From the NCBI RefSeq assembly GCF_039526245.1, contig NZ_BAAAIV010000012.1, forward strand, positions 434,001 to 498,000: a stretch of 64,000 nt of DNA, read 5' to 3'. This stretch comes from Arthrobacter_H rhombi. GTDB taxonomy: Bacteria > Actinomycetota > Actinomycetes > Actinomycetales > Micrococcaceae. Under the pieces are notes generated by a model. It worked only from the letters and a program-made list of their open reading frames with translations, searched no databases and was not told the DNA's origin. The translations under genes and the position numbers were made by a program. Below are positions 50,415 through 59,234 of the stretch, piece by piece (within the stretch, counting starts at the first letter, position 1; every line of letters begins with the position of its first letter).

Positions 50415-53243
50415 ATGGCCTCACCAGCAGAGCAATACGCCGCATGGCGCGAACGCGCCGCCGAGTCGAAAACCGAGCTCGGGGCGTTCCGGCGTGGACT
50501 GGAGTTCGACCTGGATCCGTTCCAGATCGAGGCGTGTGCCGCCGTCGAACAGGGCCGTGGGGTCCTGGTCGCCGCCCCCACCGGGGCCGGGAAGACCGTG
50601 GTCGGCGAATTCGCCATCCATTGCGCATTGCAGCGTGGCATGAAGGCCTTCTACACCACACCCATCAAGGCCCTGAGCAACCAGAAGTTCAACGAGCTCA
50701 GCGCCTACTACGGCCCCGACAAGGTCGGCCTGCTGACCGGCGACACCACCATCAACGGTGAAGCGGACGTCGTCGTGATGACCACCGAAGTCCTGCGCAA
50801 CATGCTCTACGCCGACTCGGACACCCTCACCGGCCTGGCCTACGTCGTCATGGACGAGGTCCACTACCTCGCCGACAAGTTCCGGGGCGCCGTCTGGGAG
50901 GAAGTGATCATCCACCTGCCGCAAAACGTCCAGGTCATCTCCCTGAGCGCCACCGTCTCCAATGCCGAGGAATTCGGCGGATGGCTCGATACGGTCCGCG
51001 GCGACACGGCGATTGTGGTGTCCGAACACCGTCCGATCCCGTTGTGGCAGCACGTCATGGCCGGGGGACGGATGCTCGAGCTCTTCGCCGACGACGTCGC
51101 CTTCAACGAGGCGGCGGCGATCGAGGGCGGGGCGCACGAGCGGAGCATTGCCGTGAACCCGGAACTCACGAAGCTGGCCCAACGCGATGAACGCCGCAAC
51201 TTCCGCGGCGGTGGCGGACGCGCCCACCGACGGGGCAAGGGCCATGGCGGACCGTCCCGTCCGCCGGGACCACCCGAGAACCACCGGGTGTCCCGCCCTG
51301 AACTGGTCCTCTCCCTGGACCAGGCCGGCCTGCTGCCGGCCATTGTCTTCATCTTCTCGCGCAAGGGATGCGACGCCGCCGTCGCCCAATGTGTACGCAC
51401 CGGTTTCTTCCTGACCACCGAAGCCGAATCCTCGAGGATCGAACGCGAGGTCGACGCCATGGCCCAGGAGATCCCCCCGGGCGACCTGGACGTCATCGGG
51501 TTCTGGGCCTGGCGTGAGGGCCTGCTGCGCGGTTTCGCAGCCCACCATGCCGGCCTGTTGCCGATCTTCAAGGAGGTCGTCGAGAAGCTCTTCGCCCAGG
51601 GGCTGGTCAAGGCGGTGTTCGCGACGGAGACCCTCGCCCTGGGCGTGAACATGCCAGCGCGGTCGGTCGTGCTGGAGAAGCTCGAGAAGTTCAACGGCGA
51701 ATCGCATGTCTCGATTTCCGCCGGCGAGTACACCCAGCTGACCGGTCGGGCGGGACGGCGTGGCATCGACGTCGAAGGCCACGCAGTGGTCCTGTGGCAG
51801 CCGGGGACCGACCCGGCGGCCGTCGCGGGGCTGGCCTCCAAGCGCACCTATCCGTTGAATTCCAGTTTCCGGCCGACCTACAACATGTCGCTGAACCTTT
51901 CATCCCAATTCGGGATGGGGCGTGCCCGCAGCATCCTGGAGTCCTCGTTCGCCCAGTACCAGGCAGACCGTTCCGTGGTTGGTTTGGCCCGCCAGGTCAG
52001 GAGCCGTCAGGAATCGATGGCGGGCTACGCCGACTCGATGGCCTGCCACTTGGGCGACTTCCAGGAGTATGCGCGCATCCGCCATGAGCTCGGCCAGGCG
52101 GAAAAGGACGCCTCGCGGACGGCTCACCGGATGCGCCGCTCCGCCGCGGAACAGTCACTGGAACTGCTCCAACCCGGCGACGTCATCGACGTGCCCGGAC
52201 CGCGCCGCCTCGGGCGCAGCGTGGTGATCGCCCTGGCCGACTCCCTGCGTGATCCGCGCCCCACGGTGCTCACCGAGGACCGGCAGATCCGCCGCGTGGG
52301 CGTCCAGGACCTCGAAGGACCCGTCGAGGTCATCTCGAGGATCCGTATCCCGAAATCGTTCACCGGACGCACCCCCAAGGAACGCAAGGATCTGGCGGCC
52401 TCGCTGCGCAACGCCTTGCACGAACACCGTCCACCGCGCCGCGGCGCCGAGGGCTTCGACTTCCCGGGCAGCGACCAGCAGGAGGCCAGGATCACCGAAC
52501 TGCGCCGCCAGCTCAAACGCCACCCCTGCCACGGATGCACCGAACGCGAGGACCACTCCCGCTGGGCCGAACGCTGGTGGAAGCTCAAGACCGAAACCGA
52601 CCGGTTGTCCGGGCAGATTGCCGGGCGGACGAACACCATCGCCAAGACCTTCGACCGGGTCTGCTCGATCCTGCGCCACTACGGTTACCTGGCCCTGCCC
52701 GACGGTGGAGCAGACGACGCCGTCCTGGTGACCACTGCTGCCGGCAACCGGCTGCGGCGCATCTATGGTGAGCGTGATCTGCTGACCTCGCTGGTTCTTG
52801 AATCGGGATGCATGGACGGATTGTCGGCCGCCGAACTCGCGGGTTTCGTCACGACGCTCGTCTACCAGGCCAAACGCGAGACCTCCGGTGCGCACCCGAA
52901 GATGCCCAGCCGGGCGATCGAGGAGGCCTGGATGGTGGCCGTGCGGAACTGGTCGGAACTCACGGATCTGGAGGTTGCCAACCGTCTTCCGGAAACGGGG
53001 GAGCCGGATTCGGGGTTGGTGTGGCCGATGTACCACTGGGCGCGGGGCAAGGACCTGAAGGAATGCCTGCGTGGGACAGACCTCGCGGCCGGCGATTTCG
53101 TACGGTGGGCCAAACAGGTCATCGACACGCTGGACCAGCTGGCCAAGGTCCCGGATCTCTCGCCGGTGTTGGCGGGCCGGTGCCGGGCGGCAGTGGACTC
53201 CATCCGTCGCGGTGTGGTCGCCTATTCCAGCGTGGCTGACTAG
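50415..53243 (+). CDS. helY: Ski2-like DEAD/DEVH-box helicase HelY
   Basis: A 942-residue superfamily 2 helicase. Motif I is APTGAGKT with Lys60; motif II is DEVH (147-150); SLSATVSN is motif III; the second RecA domain has FSRKGCDAA, ATETLALGVNMPARSV and QLTGRAGRRG. A basic Gly-rich insert lies near 260-300 and a DSHCT-like domain at the C-terminus (about 770-940). It is probably an RNA helicase. I use the ATG at 50415, with AAGGGG 9 nt upstream, rather than the ATG at 50397. TAGGGT at 50364 may be its -10 box. Confidence 0.92.
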   Translation: MASPAEQYAAWRERAAESKTELGAFRRGLEFDLDPFQIEACAAVEQGRGVLVAAPTGAGKTVVGEFAIHCALQRGMKAFYTTPIKALSNQKFNELSAYYGPDKVGLLTGDTTINGEADVVVMTTEVLRNMLYADSDTLTGLAYVVMDEVHYLADKFRGAVWEEVIIHLPQNVQVISLSATVSNAEEFGGWLDTVRGDTAIVVSEHRPIPLWQHVMAGGRMLELFADDVAFNEAAAIEGGAHERSIAVNPELTKLAQRDERRNFRGGGGRAHRRGKGHGGPSRPPGPPENHRVSRPELVLSLDQAGLLPAIVFIFSRKGCDAAVAQCVRTGFFLTTEAESSRIEREVDAMAQEIPPGDLDVIGFWAWREGLLRGFAAHHAGLLPIFKEVVEKLFAQGLVKAVFATETLALGVNMPARSVVLEKLEKFNGESHVSISAGEYTQLTGRAGRRGIDVEGHAVVLWQPGTDPAAVAGLASKRTYPLNSSFRPTYNMSLNLSSQFGMGRARSILESSFAQYQADRSVVGLARQVRSRQESMAGYADSMACHLGDFQEYARIRHELGQAEKDASRTAHRMRRSAAEQSLELLQPGDVIDVPGPRRLGRSVVIALADSLRDPRPTVLTEDRQIRRVGVQDLEGPVEVISRIRIPKSFTGRTPKERKDLAASLRNALHEHRPPRRGAEGFDFPGSDQQEARITELRRQLKRHPCHGCTEREDHSRWAERWWKLKTETDRLSGQIAGRTNTIAKTFDRVCSILRHYGYLALPDGGADDAVLVTTAAGNRLRRIYGERDLLTSLVLESGCMDGLSAAELAGFVTTLVYQAKRETSGAHPKMPSRAIEEAWMVAVRNWSELTDLEVANRLPETGEPDSGLVWPMYHWARGKDLKECLRGTDLAAGDFVRWAKQVIDTLDQLAKVPDLSPVLAGRCRAAVDSIRRGVVAYSSVAD

Positions 53244-53329
53244 CCACCGCGACCGGCTAGACGCACATCCGCGCGACCCAGAAATTTTCGGTGACCCACC
53301 GGTCGCCTCTTGCAGGAAAGGAAGTACAC

Positions 53330-54946
53330 ATGTCCGGACTGGTCATGTACCGCAACGGAGCCATCTACAGTGCGGCCGATCCATTCGCCACCGCCATGCT
53401 GACCGACGGCGGCGAAGTCGCCTGGGTCGGCCAGGAAGCCGCCGCCGAGGCGCTGCTGGACTCGAAAATGGAAGTAGTGGACCTGGAGGGCGCGCTCATT
53501 GCCCCGGCCTTCGTCGACTCCCACGCGCACCTGACCGAGACCGGCGTTGCCCTCGCCTCCTTGGACCTCTCCACCTGCGCCTCGCTGTCCGACCTGCTGC
53601 AGGCGGTCACGCAGCGTGCAGCAGCGGAACCGGGACCCATCGTCGGCGCCGGATGGGATGAAAGCCAGTGGCCCGAAGGGCGCATCCCCAGCGTCGACGA
53701 ACTGGAGGAAGCCGCCCCGGGCCGTGAGGTCTACCTGACCCGTGTCGACGTCCACTCAGGGCTGGTCAACCGGACCCTGGCGCAGCAGGCCGGACTCGAG
53801 GGACTGGATGGGTGGGACGGCGGCCCGCTGGCCGTTCGTGAGGTACACACCCGGGTGCGCGAGCAGGTGCTGGCCTTCACCGGCGAGTCACGCGCCCGCT
53901 ATCAGCGTCTGGCCCTGCGGCATCTGGCGTCCAACGGGTACGGCGCGGTGGCCGAAATGGCGGCCCCGCACATCGGTACCCGCGATGACGTCGCCGCACT
54001 GAACACCCTGCTTGACCAGGAAGGTGATGACCTGCCTGCCGTACGGATCTACTGGGCGCAGGCGGTGTCCTCGGCCGACGAGGCACGGCAGGTTCTCTCG
54101 GAGTTCGACGGCGACCGCATGGCAGGACTGGGCGGGGATCTCAACATCGATGGGTCCCTGGGCTCGCGGACCGCCTACCTCCGGACCCCCTACACGGACG
54201 ACGCCTCCAACCGGGGGACGCTCTACCTGGAGGCCGAGGAAATCGCGCAGCATGTCCAGGCCTGCACCGAAGCGGGTATCCAAGCAGGATTCCACGTCAT
54301 CGGTGATGCGGGGATGGACACAGCGATCGCCGGTTTCCGCCGCGCGGAACAGCGCCTGGGAGCGGCGGCCATCCAACGGGGGCGTCACCGGATCGAGCAT
54401 GCGGAAATGCTCGACGACGAGGCGATCAGCTTCTTGCTGGACCTGGGCGTCACGGTGTCGATGCAACCGCTCTTCGACGCCATGTGGGGTGGGCCCGGCG
54501 AAGAATACGATCAGCGTTTGGGAACCGAGCGCTCTGCGGCCATGAATGAAGTGGGTCGGCTGCTGGCAGCCGGGGTACCCGTCTGCCTCGGCTCCGATAG
54601 CCCGGTGACGGCAACGAGTCCCTGGGCGACCGTGAAGGCGTGTCTGGAGCACCACACGGAGACCGCCCGCGTCTCGGCACGCGCGGCCTTCGTGGCCCAC
54701 ACCCGTGCCGGCTACCGGGCGTTCGGGGATCCGGACCCACTGGCTGGCCAGTTGGTTCCGGGTTCCGAGGCGACCTTTGCGATCTGGGCCGCGTCGGAAC
54801 TGGCAGTCCAAACCCCCGATGCGCGGGTCTCGTCGTGGAGCACCGATGCACGGGCAGGAACCCCGATGCTGCCGGTACTCGATGAGGAACTCCCCACATG
54901 TTTGCGGACCGTACGGCGGGGCCGGACGATCTACCAGCGCTCCTGA
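53330..54946 (+). CDS. Amidohydrolase family protein (YtcJ type)
   Basis: A 538-residue metal-dependent hydrolase. The N-terminal beta domain is followed by the metal motif DSHAHLTETG near residue 63, then FHVIGDAGMDTAI, HRIEHAEML and LGSDSPVTATSPW, the usual ligand series. It matches YtcJ-like enzymes with broad N-acyl or imidazolone-type substrates; the actual substrate is unknown. GGAAAGGAAG precedes the ATG at 53330. An 8-bp inverted repeat (53249-53256 with 53299-53306) lies in the leader. The gene is followed by a hairpin at 54996-55027. Confidence 0.85.
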   Translation: MSGLVMYRNGAIYSAADPFATAMLTDGGEVAWVGQEAAAEALLDSKMEVVDLEGALIAPAFVDSHAHLTETGVALASLDLSTCASLSDLLQAVTQRAAAEPGPIVGAGWDESQWPEGRIPSVDELEEAAPGREVYLTRVDVHSGLVNRTLAQQAGLEGLDGWDGGPLAVREVHTRVREQVLAFTGESRARYQRLALRHLASNGYGAVAEMAAPHIGTRDDVAALNTLLDQEGDDLPAVRIYWAQAVSSADEARQVLSEFDGDRMAGLGGDLNIDGSLGSRTAYLRTPYTDDASNRGTLYLEAEEIAQHVQACTEAGIQAGFHVIGDAGMDTAIAGFRRAEQRLGAAAIQRGRHRIEHAEMLDDEAISFLLDLGVTVSMQPLFDAMWGGPGEEYDQRLGTERSAAMNEVGRLLAAGVPVCLGSDSPVTATSPWATVKACLEHHTETARVSARAAFVAHTRAGYRAFGDPDPLAGQLVPGSEATFAIWAASELAVQTPDARVSSWSTDARAGTPMLPVLDEELPTCLRTVRRGRTIYQRS

Positions 54947-55331
54947 ACGGCAGGGGGCCCGGACGCGATCCGTTGACCCGGCGACGCGCCGGTGCTGACT
55001 AGGGGTTGCATCCAAAACCTCTAGTCAAAGTGCAGTTGACAGGCAAGCGTCAGCAGATAGGGTGGATTCTCAACGGCGATGGTAGTTAGGCCTACGACGT
55101 CGCGCCGGTCTTCCGGTAAACAACACAGGCAAGGCCCCGGGAACAGTAGAAAACAAATCGATTTCGCATGCGTGCGTGCTTTTTGGTCCGAAGTTCCCGG
55201 GGTCTTTCCATGCCCTCGCCCGCTCGGCCCGTATAGTAGGACATTGGCTTTCCCCGCCGGCACTTTGGTGGGGCGCGGACCTGGGGTCCGCAGCCTGGTC
55301 CAACGCCTCAACAGTCCAGAAGGGTAACCGC
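54947..55331 (+). other. 385-nt intergenic region with three inverted repeats and two promoter-like boxes
   Basis: No convincing gene. From left: a 12-bp hairpin (54996-55007 with 55016-55027, one G-T pair); TTGACA (55036-55041) with a 16-nt spacer and TAGGGT (55058-55063), a good plus-strand promoter; an A/T-richer segment flanked by a perfect 10-bp inverted repeat (55135-55144 with 55193-55202) enclosing 48 nt that includes AAATCGATTT and CGCATGCG; a second -10 box TATAGT (55232-55237); and a 7-bp hairpin (55275-55281 with 55285-55291). It may be a long structured leader of the downstream mannosyltransferase gene or hold a small RNA. Confidence 0.45.
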
Positions 55332-56063
55332 GTGCGGGTAATCACGATCATTCCGACCTACAACGAGATCGAGTCGCTCCCCATCACCATCAAACGGTTG
55401 CGGGAGTCCGTCCCGGAGTCGGATGTCCTGGTGGTCGACGACAACAGCCCGGACGGCACCGGCGAGTTCGCCCGGAAGCTCGGCGAGTCGGATCCGCAGA
55501 TCCATGTCCTGCACCGGGAGGGCAAGGCCGGTCTGGGCGCCGCCTATCTGGCCGGGTTCACGTGGGGTCTGGAACGCGATTATGACGTGCTCGTGGAGCT
55601 CGACGCAGATGGTTCGCACCAGCCGGAGCAGCTTCCGCGGTTGCTGGAGGCGCTGACGGCACAGAACGCCGACCTGGTCATCGGGTCCCGCTGGGTCCGT
55701 GGCGGTAGCGTCGTGAACTGGCCGGCCTACCGCAAGCTGATCTCGGTGGCGGGCAGCACCTACTCCCGGCTCATGCTGGGCTTGGGCACCCGGGATATCA
55801 CTGCCGGGTTCCGGGCCTTCCGGCGTGAAACCCTCGAAGCCCTGGATTTCAACTCCGTCGAGTCCGTGGGATACGGCTTCCAGGTCGACATGACTTTCCG
55901 CGTCGCACTCATGGGCAAGAAGATCGTCGAGGTGCCGATCACCTTCGTCGAGCGGGAGCTCGGAGTCTCGAAGATGAGCGGGAACATCGTGGTCGAGGCA
56001 ATGCTCAATGTGACCCGCTGGGGCCTGCGCGCGCGTTGGAAGAAGCTCACCGGCAAGGCCTAG
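55332..56063 (+). CDS. Polyprenol monophosphomannose synthase (GT2, dolichol-P-mannose type)
   Basis: A 243-residue GT2 glycosyltransferase that transfers mannose from GDP-mannose to polyprenyl phosphate for lipoglycan and glycoprotein synthesis. It starts VITIIPTYNEIESLPITI, has VVDDNSPDGTGEFA, the metal site ELDADGSHQPE, GSRWVRGGSVVNWP, and the acceptor-loop FVERELGVSKMSGNI. It corresponds to the catalytic Ppm1/D2 domain; no N-acyltransferase domain or membrane helices are attached. GTG at 55332 with AGAAGGG upstream. The leader is unusually long and structured. Confidence 0.88.
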   Translation: MRVITIIPTYNEIESLPITIKRLRESVPESDVLVVDDNSPDGTGEFARKLGESDPQIHVLHREGKAGLGAAYLAGFTWGLERDYDVLVELDADGSHQPEQLPRLLEALTAQNADLVIGSRWVRGGSVVNWPAYRKLISVAGSTYSRLMLGLGTRDITAGFRAFRRETLEALDFNSVESVGYGFQVDMTFRVALMGKKIVEVPITFVERELGVSKMSGNIVVEAMLNVTRWGLRARWKKLTGKA

Positions 56064-56087
56064 ATCCCCAAGCTTCCACCCAAACTG

Positions 56088-56133
56088 CGAAGAGCCGGGC
56101 TACGCACCGTATGGTGCGTAGCCCGGCTCTTCG
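56088..56133. terminator. Bidirectional terminator between the mannosyltransferase gene and rbpA
   Basis: A perfect 21-bp stem (56088-56108 with 56113-56133) and 4-nt loop lie between two convergent genes. Confidence 0.85.
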
Positions 56134-56154
56134 GACGTTAAGGGGTATGGAATC

Positions 56155-56502
56155 CTAGGCGGTGACCTTTTCGCCGCGTGCGGCACGGAGCTTGTCGAGC
56201 CGGTCCTTGAGGATCTGCTCGAGCTCGTCGACCGAACGGCGTTCCAGCAACATGTCCCAGTGGGTACGTACCGGCTTGTCGTTGGACGTGTCGGGCTTTT
56301 CGCCGTTGACGAGGAGCGCTTCCTTGCCGGTCTTGGAGACCCAGGTGGGAGGAATTTCTGCTTCAGTGGAGAACATCACGAAAACCTGTTCCCCGTCGGC
56401 GCACTGGTACTCAACGCGCTGGCGCGGTGCTGGCTCCACGCCGGCTTCCGTCTCCATGCTCTGTGCGCCCAGGCGCATTCCGCGAAGACTGCGATCGCTC
56501 AT
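56155..56502 (-). CDS. rbpA: RNA polymerase-binding protein RbpA
   Basis: A 115-residue actinobacterial RNA polymerase accessory factor that stabilises the open complex with the principal sigma factor. It starts MSDRSLRGMRLGAQSMETE, has the beta-barrel core (RQRVEYQCADGEQVFVMFSTEAEIPPTW in two parts), and the sigma-interaction helix near SVDELEQILKDRLDKLR. The single Cys in this core lacks the paired Cys residues of zinc-type RbpA. A SigR-like promoter lies 43 nt upstream of the start. Confidence 0.95.
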   Translation of the reverse strand: MSDRSLRGMRLGAQSMETEAGVEPAPRQRVEYQCADGEQVFVMFSTEAEIPPTWVSKTGKEALLVNGEKPDTSNDKPVRTHWDMLLERRSVDELEQILKDRLDKLRAARGEKVTA

Positions 56503-56544
56503 GTTTTCTCCCTACTGCGTGCTGCTGCTGACGTCTATGTTAAG

Positions 56545-56570
56545 AACGCCGAAGTCCGGGTGAACATTCC
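56545..56570 (-). promoter_or_regulatory. SigR-type promoter of rbpA (GGAAT-N18-GTT)
   Basis: On the minus strand GGAAT (56570-56566), exactly 18 nt, and GTT (56547-56545) match the SigR/SigH consensus, 43 nt before the rbpA ATG. In Streptomyces rbpA is a known SigR target. A second upstream -10-like TATACT (56607-56602) may be a housekeeping promoter. Confidence 0.65.
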
Positions 56571-56644
56571 CCAGCCCATCGGCGGAAGTCTCAAAGTCAC
56601 CAGTATACGCGTTCCCTTCGGGGAACCCGTCGGTTGACCAGACA

Positions 56645-56680
56645 CAGCGGGGCGCGGAGGTGGCCCTCCGCGCCCCGCTG
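56645..56680 (-). terminator. SPFH gene terminator
   Basis: A perfect 16-bp stem (56645-56660 with 56665-56680) and 4-nt loop lie just after the SPFH gene stop, on the minus strand. Confidence 0.75.
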
Positions 56681-56698
56681 GATCCGAGATGGCTGCAG

Positions 56699-57655
56699 CT
56701 ACGGCTGGCGTGGCTGTTCCGGCGACTGTGGCCGCGTCGCGGTGGCGTCTGCCGAAGGCGAAGCCTTCTGGCTGTCGTCTCCGTCAGTGAAGTTGCCCAA
56801 GGCGCCTCCGATGCCCTTGAGTGCCTCACCGACCTCGCTGGGGATGATCCACAGCTTGTTCGAGCTGCCCTGCGCCAACTTCGGCAGGGTCTGCAGGTAC
56901 TGGTAGGCCAGCAACTTCTGGTCCGGGTTTCCGGCGTGGATGGCGTCGAAGACCTTCTCGATGGCCTGGGCCTCGCCGTCGGCGCGGAGGATCGCTGCCT
57001 TCGCATCACCTTCGGCGGCCAGGATGGCGGCCTGCCGCTGTCCCTCAGCCGTCAGGATCTGGGACTGCTTGGTGCCCTCGGCCGTCAGGATCGCCGCACG
57101 GCGATCACGTTCGGCGCGCATCTGCTTCTCCATGGAGTCCTGGATGGACAGGGGCGGATCGATGGCCTTGAGCTCAACGCGGGAGACACGGATGCCCCAC
57201 TTGCCCGTGGCCTCATCGAGGACTCCACGCAGCTGGCCATTGATCTGGTCGCGGCTGGTCAGGGCCTCTTCGAGGTTCAACCCGCCGACGACGTTACGCA
57301 AGGTGGTGGTCGTCAGCTGCTCGACCGCCTGGATGTAGTTGGCGATCTCGTAGGTGGCGGCTCGGGGTTCGGTGATCTGGAAGTAGACAACCGTATCGAT
57401 CGAGACCACCAGGTTGTCCTCGGTGATCACGGGCTGCGGGGGGAAGCTGACGACGTTCTCGCGCAGATCCAGCAGCGGCAGCAACCGGTCAACGAAGGGG
57501 ATCAGCAGAGTCAAGCCAGGACCGAGGGTGCGCTGGTACTTTCCCAACCGCTCGACGATGCCTGCCCGTGCTTGCGGTACGATGCGTACGGAGCGCAACA
57601 GCACGATGATCACGAAGACCGCGAGTACTGCCAGGACTATGCCTAGGCCTGTCAT
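56699..57655 (-). CDS. SPFH/prohibitin family protein (QmcA-like)
   Basis: A 318-residue membrane-anchored SPFH protein. One N-terminal helix (about residues 3-21) is followed by RIVPQARAGIVERLGKYQRTL, the SPFH domain (DNLVVSIDTVVYFQIT), and a long coiled coil of repeated ILTAEG/ILAAEG units (about 190-235), typical of stomatin-like and QmcA proteins. It probably oligomerises into membrane microdomain scaffolds. AGGGGAA lies before the ATG. The NfeD gene directly upstream is its usual partner. Confidence 0.88.
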   Translation of the reverse strand: MTGLGIVLAVLAVFVIIVLLRSVRIVPQARAGIVERLGKYQRTLGPGLTLLIPFVDRLLPLLDLRENVVSFPPQPVITEDNLVVSIDTVVYFQITEPRAATYEIANYIQAVEQLTTTTLRNVVGGLNLEEALTSRDQINGQLRGVLDEATGKWGIRVSRVELKAIDPPLSIQDSMEKQMRAERDRRAAILTAEGTKQSQILTAEGQRQAAILAAEGDAKAAILRADGEAQAIEKVFDAIHAGNPDQKLLAYQYLQTLPKLAQGSSNKLWIIPSEVGEALKGIGGALGNFTDGDDSQKASPSADATATRPQSPEQPRQP

Positions 57656-57742
57656 AAGTGGTTCCCCTATTCTGTGTGGCCCCGGAGGGGCTGGTGGCGG
57701 AACCCAGGCCGTGTCACCACGGCGCTGGATCCGTCGGAGTAT

Positions 57743-58207
57743 CTAGTGGCCGTGCGCCTGGGCACGGGTGGTGATGAATGCGGTGGCACCATCGATGCGG
57801 ACGACTGTGCCATACATGCCCGGAGCCAGCGCGGTTTCGTCCTCGCTGCGCACACTCCAGGTTTCGCCGCCGATCTTTGCCCGGCCACCCATTTTCGTGG
57901 TGGGCTCCAAGACCAGCGCATCCTGACCGACCAGGCGGTCGACGTTGGTGAGCCGATCTGCTGGCCCCTTGTGGAGTTGTCGGAGCGCGATCGGCCGTAC
58001 GAAGAAGATCATGGCCAGTGACAAGAGGCAGAAGACCAAGGCCTGGAGCCAGAAGTCGCCGCCTGCCAAGGCGACGAAGACGCCACCCAGCGCACCGACG
58101 CTGAGCATGATGAAGTACAGGTCCAGTGACATCATCTCGATGATCGCCAGTATCAGGAACAACGCCAGCCAGAAGACCCAGGCGTTGGAGAGGACCCATT
58201 CGAACAT
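57743..58207 (-). CDS. NfeD family membrane protein
   Basis: A 154-residue protein with three or four membrane helices (about residues 5-85: VFWLALFLILAIIEMM, FIMLSVGALGGVFVALAGG, ALVFCLLSLAMIFFV) and a C-terminal OB-fold (about 95-150: DRLVGQDALVLEPTTKMGGRAKIGGE split in two strands, GTVVRIDGA). NfeD proteins pair with SPFH proteins, whose gene follows here after 87 nt. I use the ATG at 58207; the longer frame upstream lacks a start signal. Confidence 0.85.
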   Translation of the reverse strand: MFEWVLSNAWVFWLALFLILAIIEMMSLDLYFIMLSVGALGGVFVALAGGDFWLQALVFCLLSLAMIFFVRPIALRQLHKGPADRLTNVDRLVGQDALVLEPTTKMGGRAKIGGETWSVRSEDETALAPGMYGTVVRIDGATAFITTRAQAHGH

Positions 58208-58333
58208 ATCGGCACCCGCATCAACTTCGGGAGGGCACCTTTCGCCCTCGGTCCTTCCATCTTGCCCGATGGGGCACCTCGAGATCATCAGCCTTGGGAG
58301 GTATGTTCGAGCCGACGGGCGGTCCGGGTGGTG

Positions 58334-59194
58334 TCAGCGACGAAGAAACACCTGGATCCGGAAGGCCGCTGTCACCACTGGGGGCACTGGGTGGACCGTC
58401 AGGAGCTCCCGTATCGCTGCCGCGTCACGATGGTGTCCTGCCGGTCCCATGAGCGCTAGCCGCACCGCGTCATCATCATCCAAAAGATGAAGCGGGGTCC
58501 TGACTTCCCGGGTGCGCAGGTACTCGAAATCGTCGCCGAGGGCGTCGGCGACCGCTTCCTCCTTGCCGGCTCCGATGGAGAGCAAGCCCAACGACTCCGC
58601 GGCTTCGCCCAGATGCTCCGGCAGGGGAGTGGCCACCAGGGCGTGGCCACCGGGAGCCAGTACGCGGGCGAACTCCCCTCCATTGCGGGGAGCGAAGACG
58701 TCCAACAGCAGATCCACCCCGCCGTCGGCCACCGGCAGTCGTCGCCAGAGATCCCAGACCAGTGCCTGGGTGCGCGGCAGCTTCGCCGCCCTGCGCATCG
58801 CGTGGCGCGAAATGTCCAGCGCCAGCGCCAGCGGGCGACTCCCGGTCGCCGCGTCGAAAGCCCCGGCCACCGCATCCAGGTAGTAGCCCGTTCCCGCACC
58901 GGCATCGAGGATCCGCGGGAGTGCCCCTTGGTGGACAGACACCGCCTCCTCGGCCAGCGCCCGCGCCAGGGGGGCGTAGTGTCCGGCAGCCTGGAACTGC
59001 GCCCGGGCTTCCACCATGGCTGAGGTGTCCTCCCGGAAGGAGGTCCCGCGTCCGGTCAGGAGGTTGAAGTAGCCCTGCTTGGCCGCGTCGAAACGATGTC
59101 CCCCGGGGCACGTCAGCGCCGCAGTGGGCTGCCGGATGGCCGTGAGGGGTTCGGTGCACACCGGGCAACTCAGGTCGATGGAATCATCGGTCAC
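58334..59194 (-). CDS. RlmA-type 23S rRNA (guanine-N1)-methyltransferase
   Basis: A 286-residue methyltransferase. The N-terminal zinc-binding region is LSCPVCTEPL and ALTCPGGHRFDAAKQGYFNLL; then the S-adenosylmethionine loop ILDAGAGTGYYLDAV near residue 95, and LLLDVFAPRNGGEFARVLAPGG. This is the RlmA/TlrB layout, modifying G745 or G748 of 23S rRNA. TlrB-type members confer tylosin resistance; the exact nucleotide cannot be told here. GTG at 59194 with AAGGA upstream. It is divergent from the S9 peptidase, 40 nt apart. Confidence 0.85.
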   Translation of the reverse strand: MTDDSIDLSCPVCTEPLTAIRQPTAALTCPGGHRFDAAKQGYFNLLTGRGTSFREDTSAMVEARAQFQAAGHYAPLARALAEEAVSVHQGALPRILDAGAGTGYYLDAVAGAFDAATGSRPLALALDISRHAMRRAAKLPRTQALVWDLWRRLPVADGGVDLLLDVFAPRNGGEFARVLAPGGHALVATPLPEHLGEAAESLGLLSIGAGKEEAVADALGDDFEYLRTREVRTPLHLLDDDDAVRLALMGPAGHHRDAAAIRELLTVHPVPPVVTAAFRIQVFLRR

Positions 59195-59222
59195 GACTAT
59201 TTCCTTCAATAAGTCTTTCAGA

Positions 59223-59228
59223 TACGCT
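59223..59228 (+). promoter_or_regulatory. -10 box TACGCT, leaderless start of the S9 peptidase gene
   Basis: TACGCT ends 6 nt before the GTG at 59235. The intergenic space to the divergent methyltransferase gene is only 40 nt, which also argues for no leader. Confidence 0.5.
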
Positions 59229-59234
59229 CGCTGT

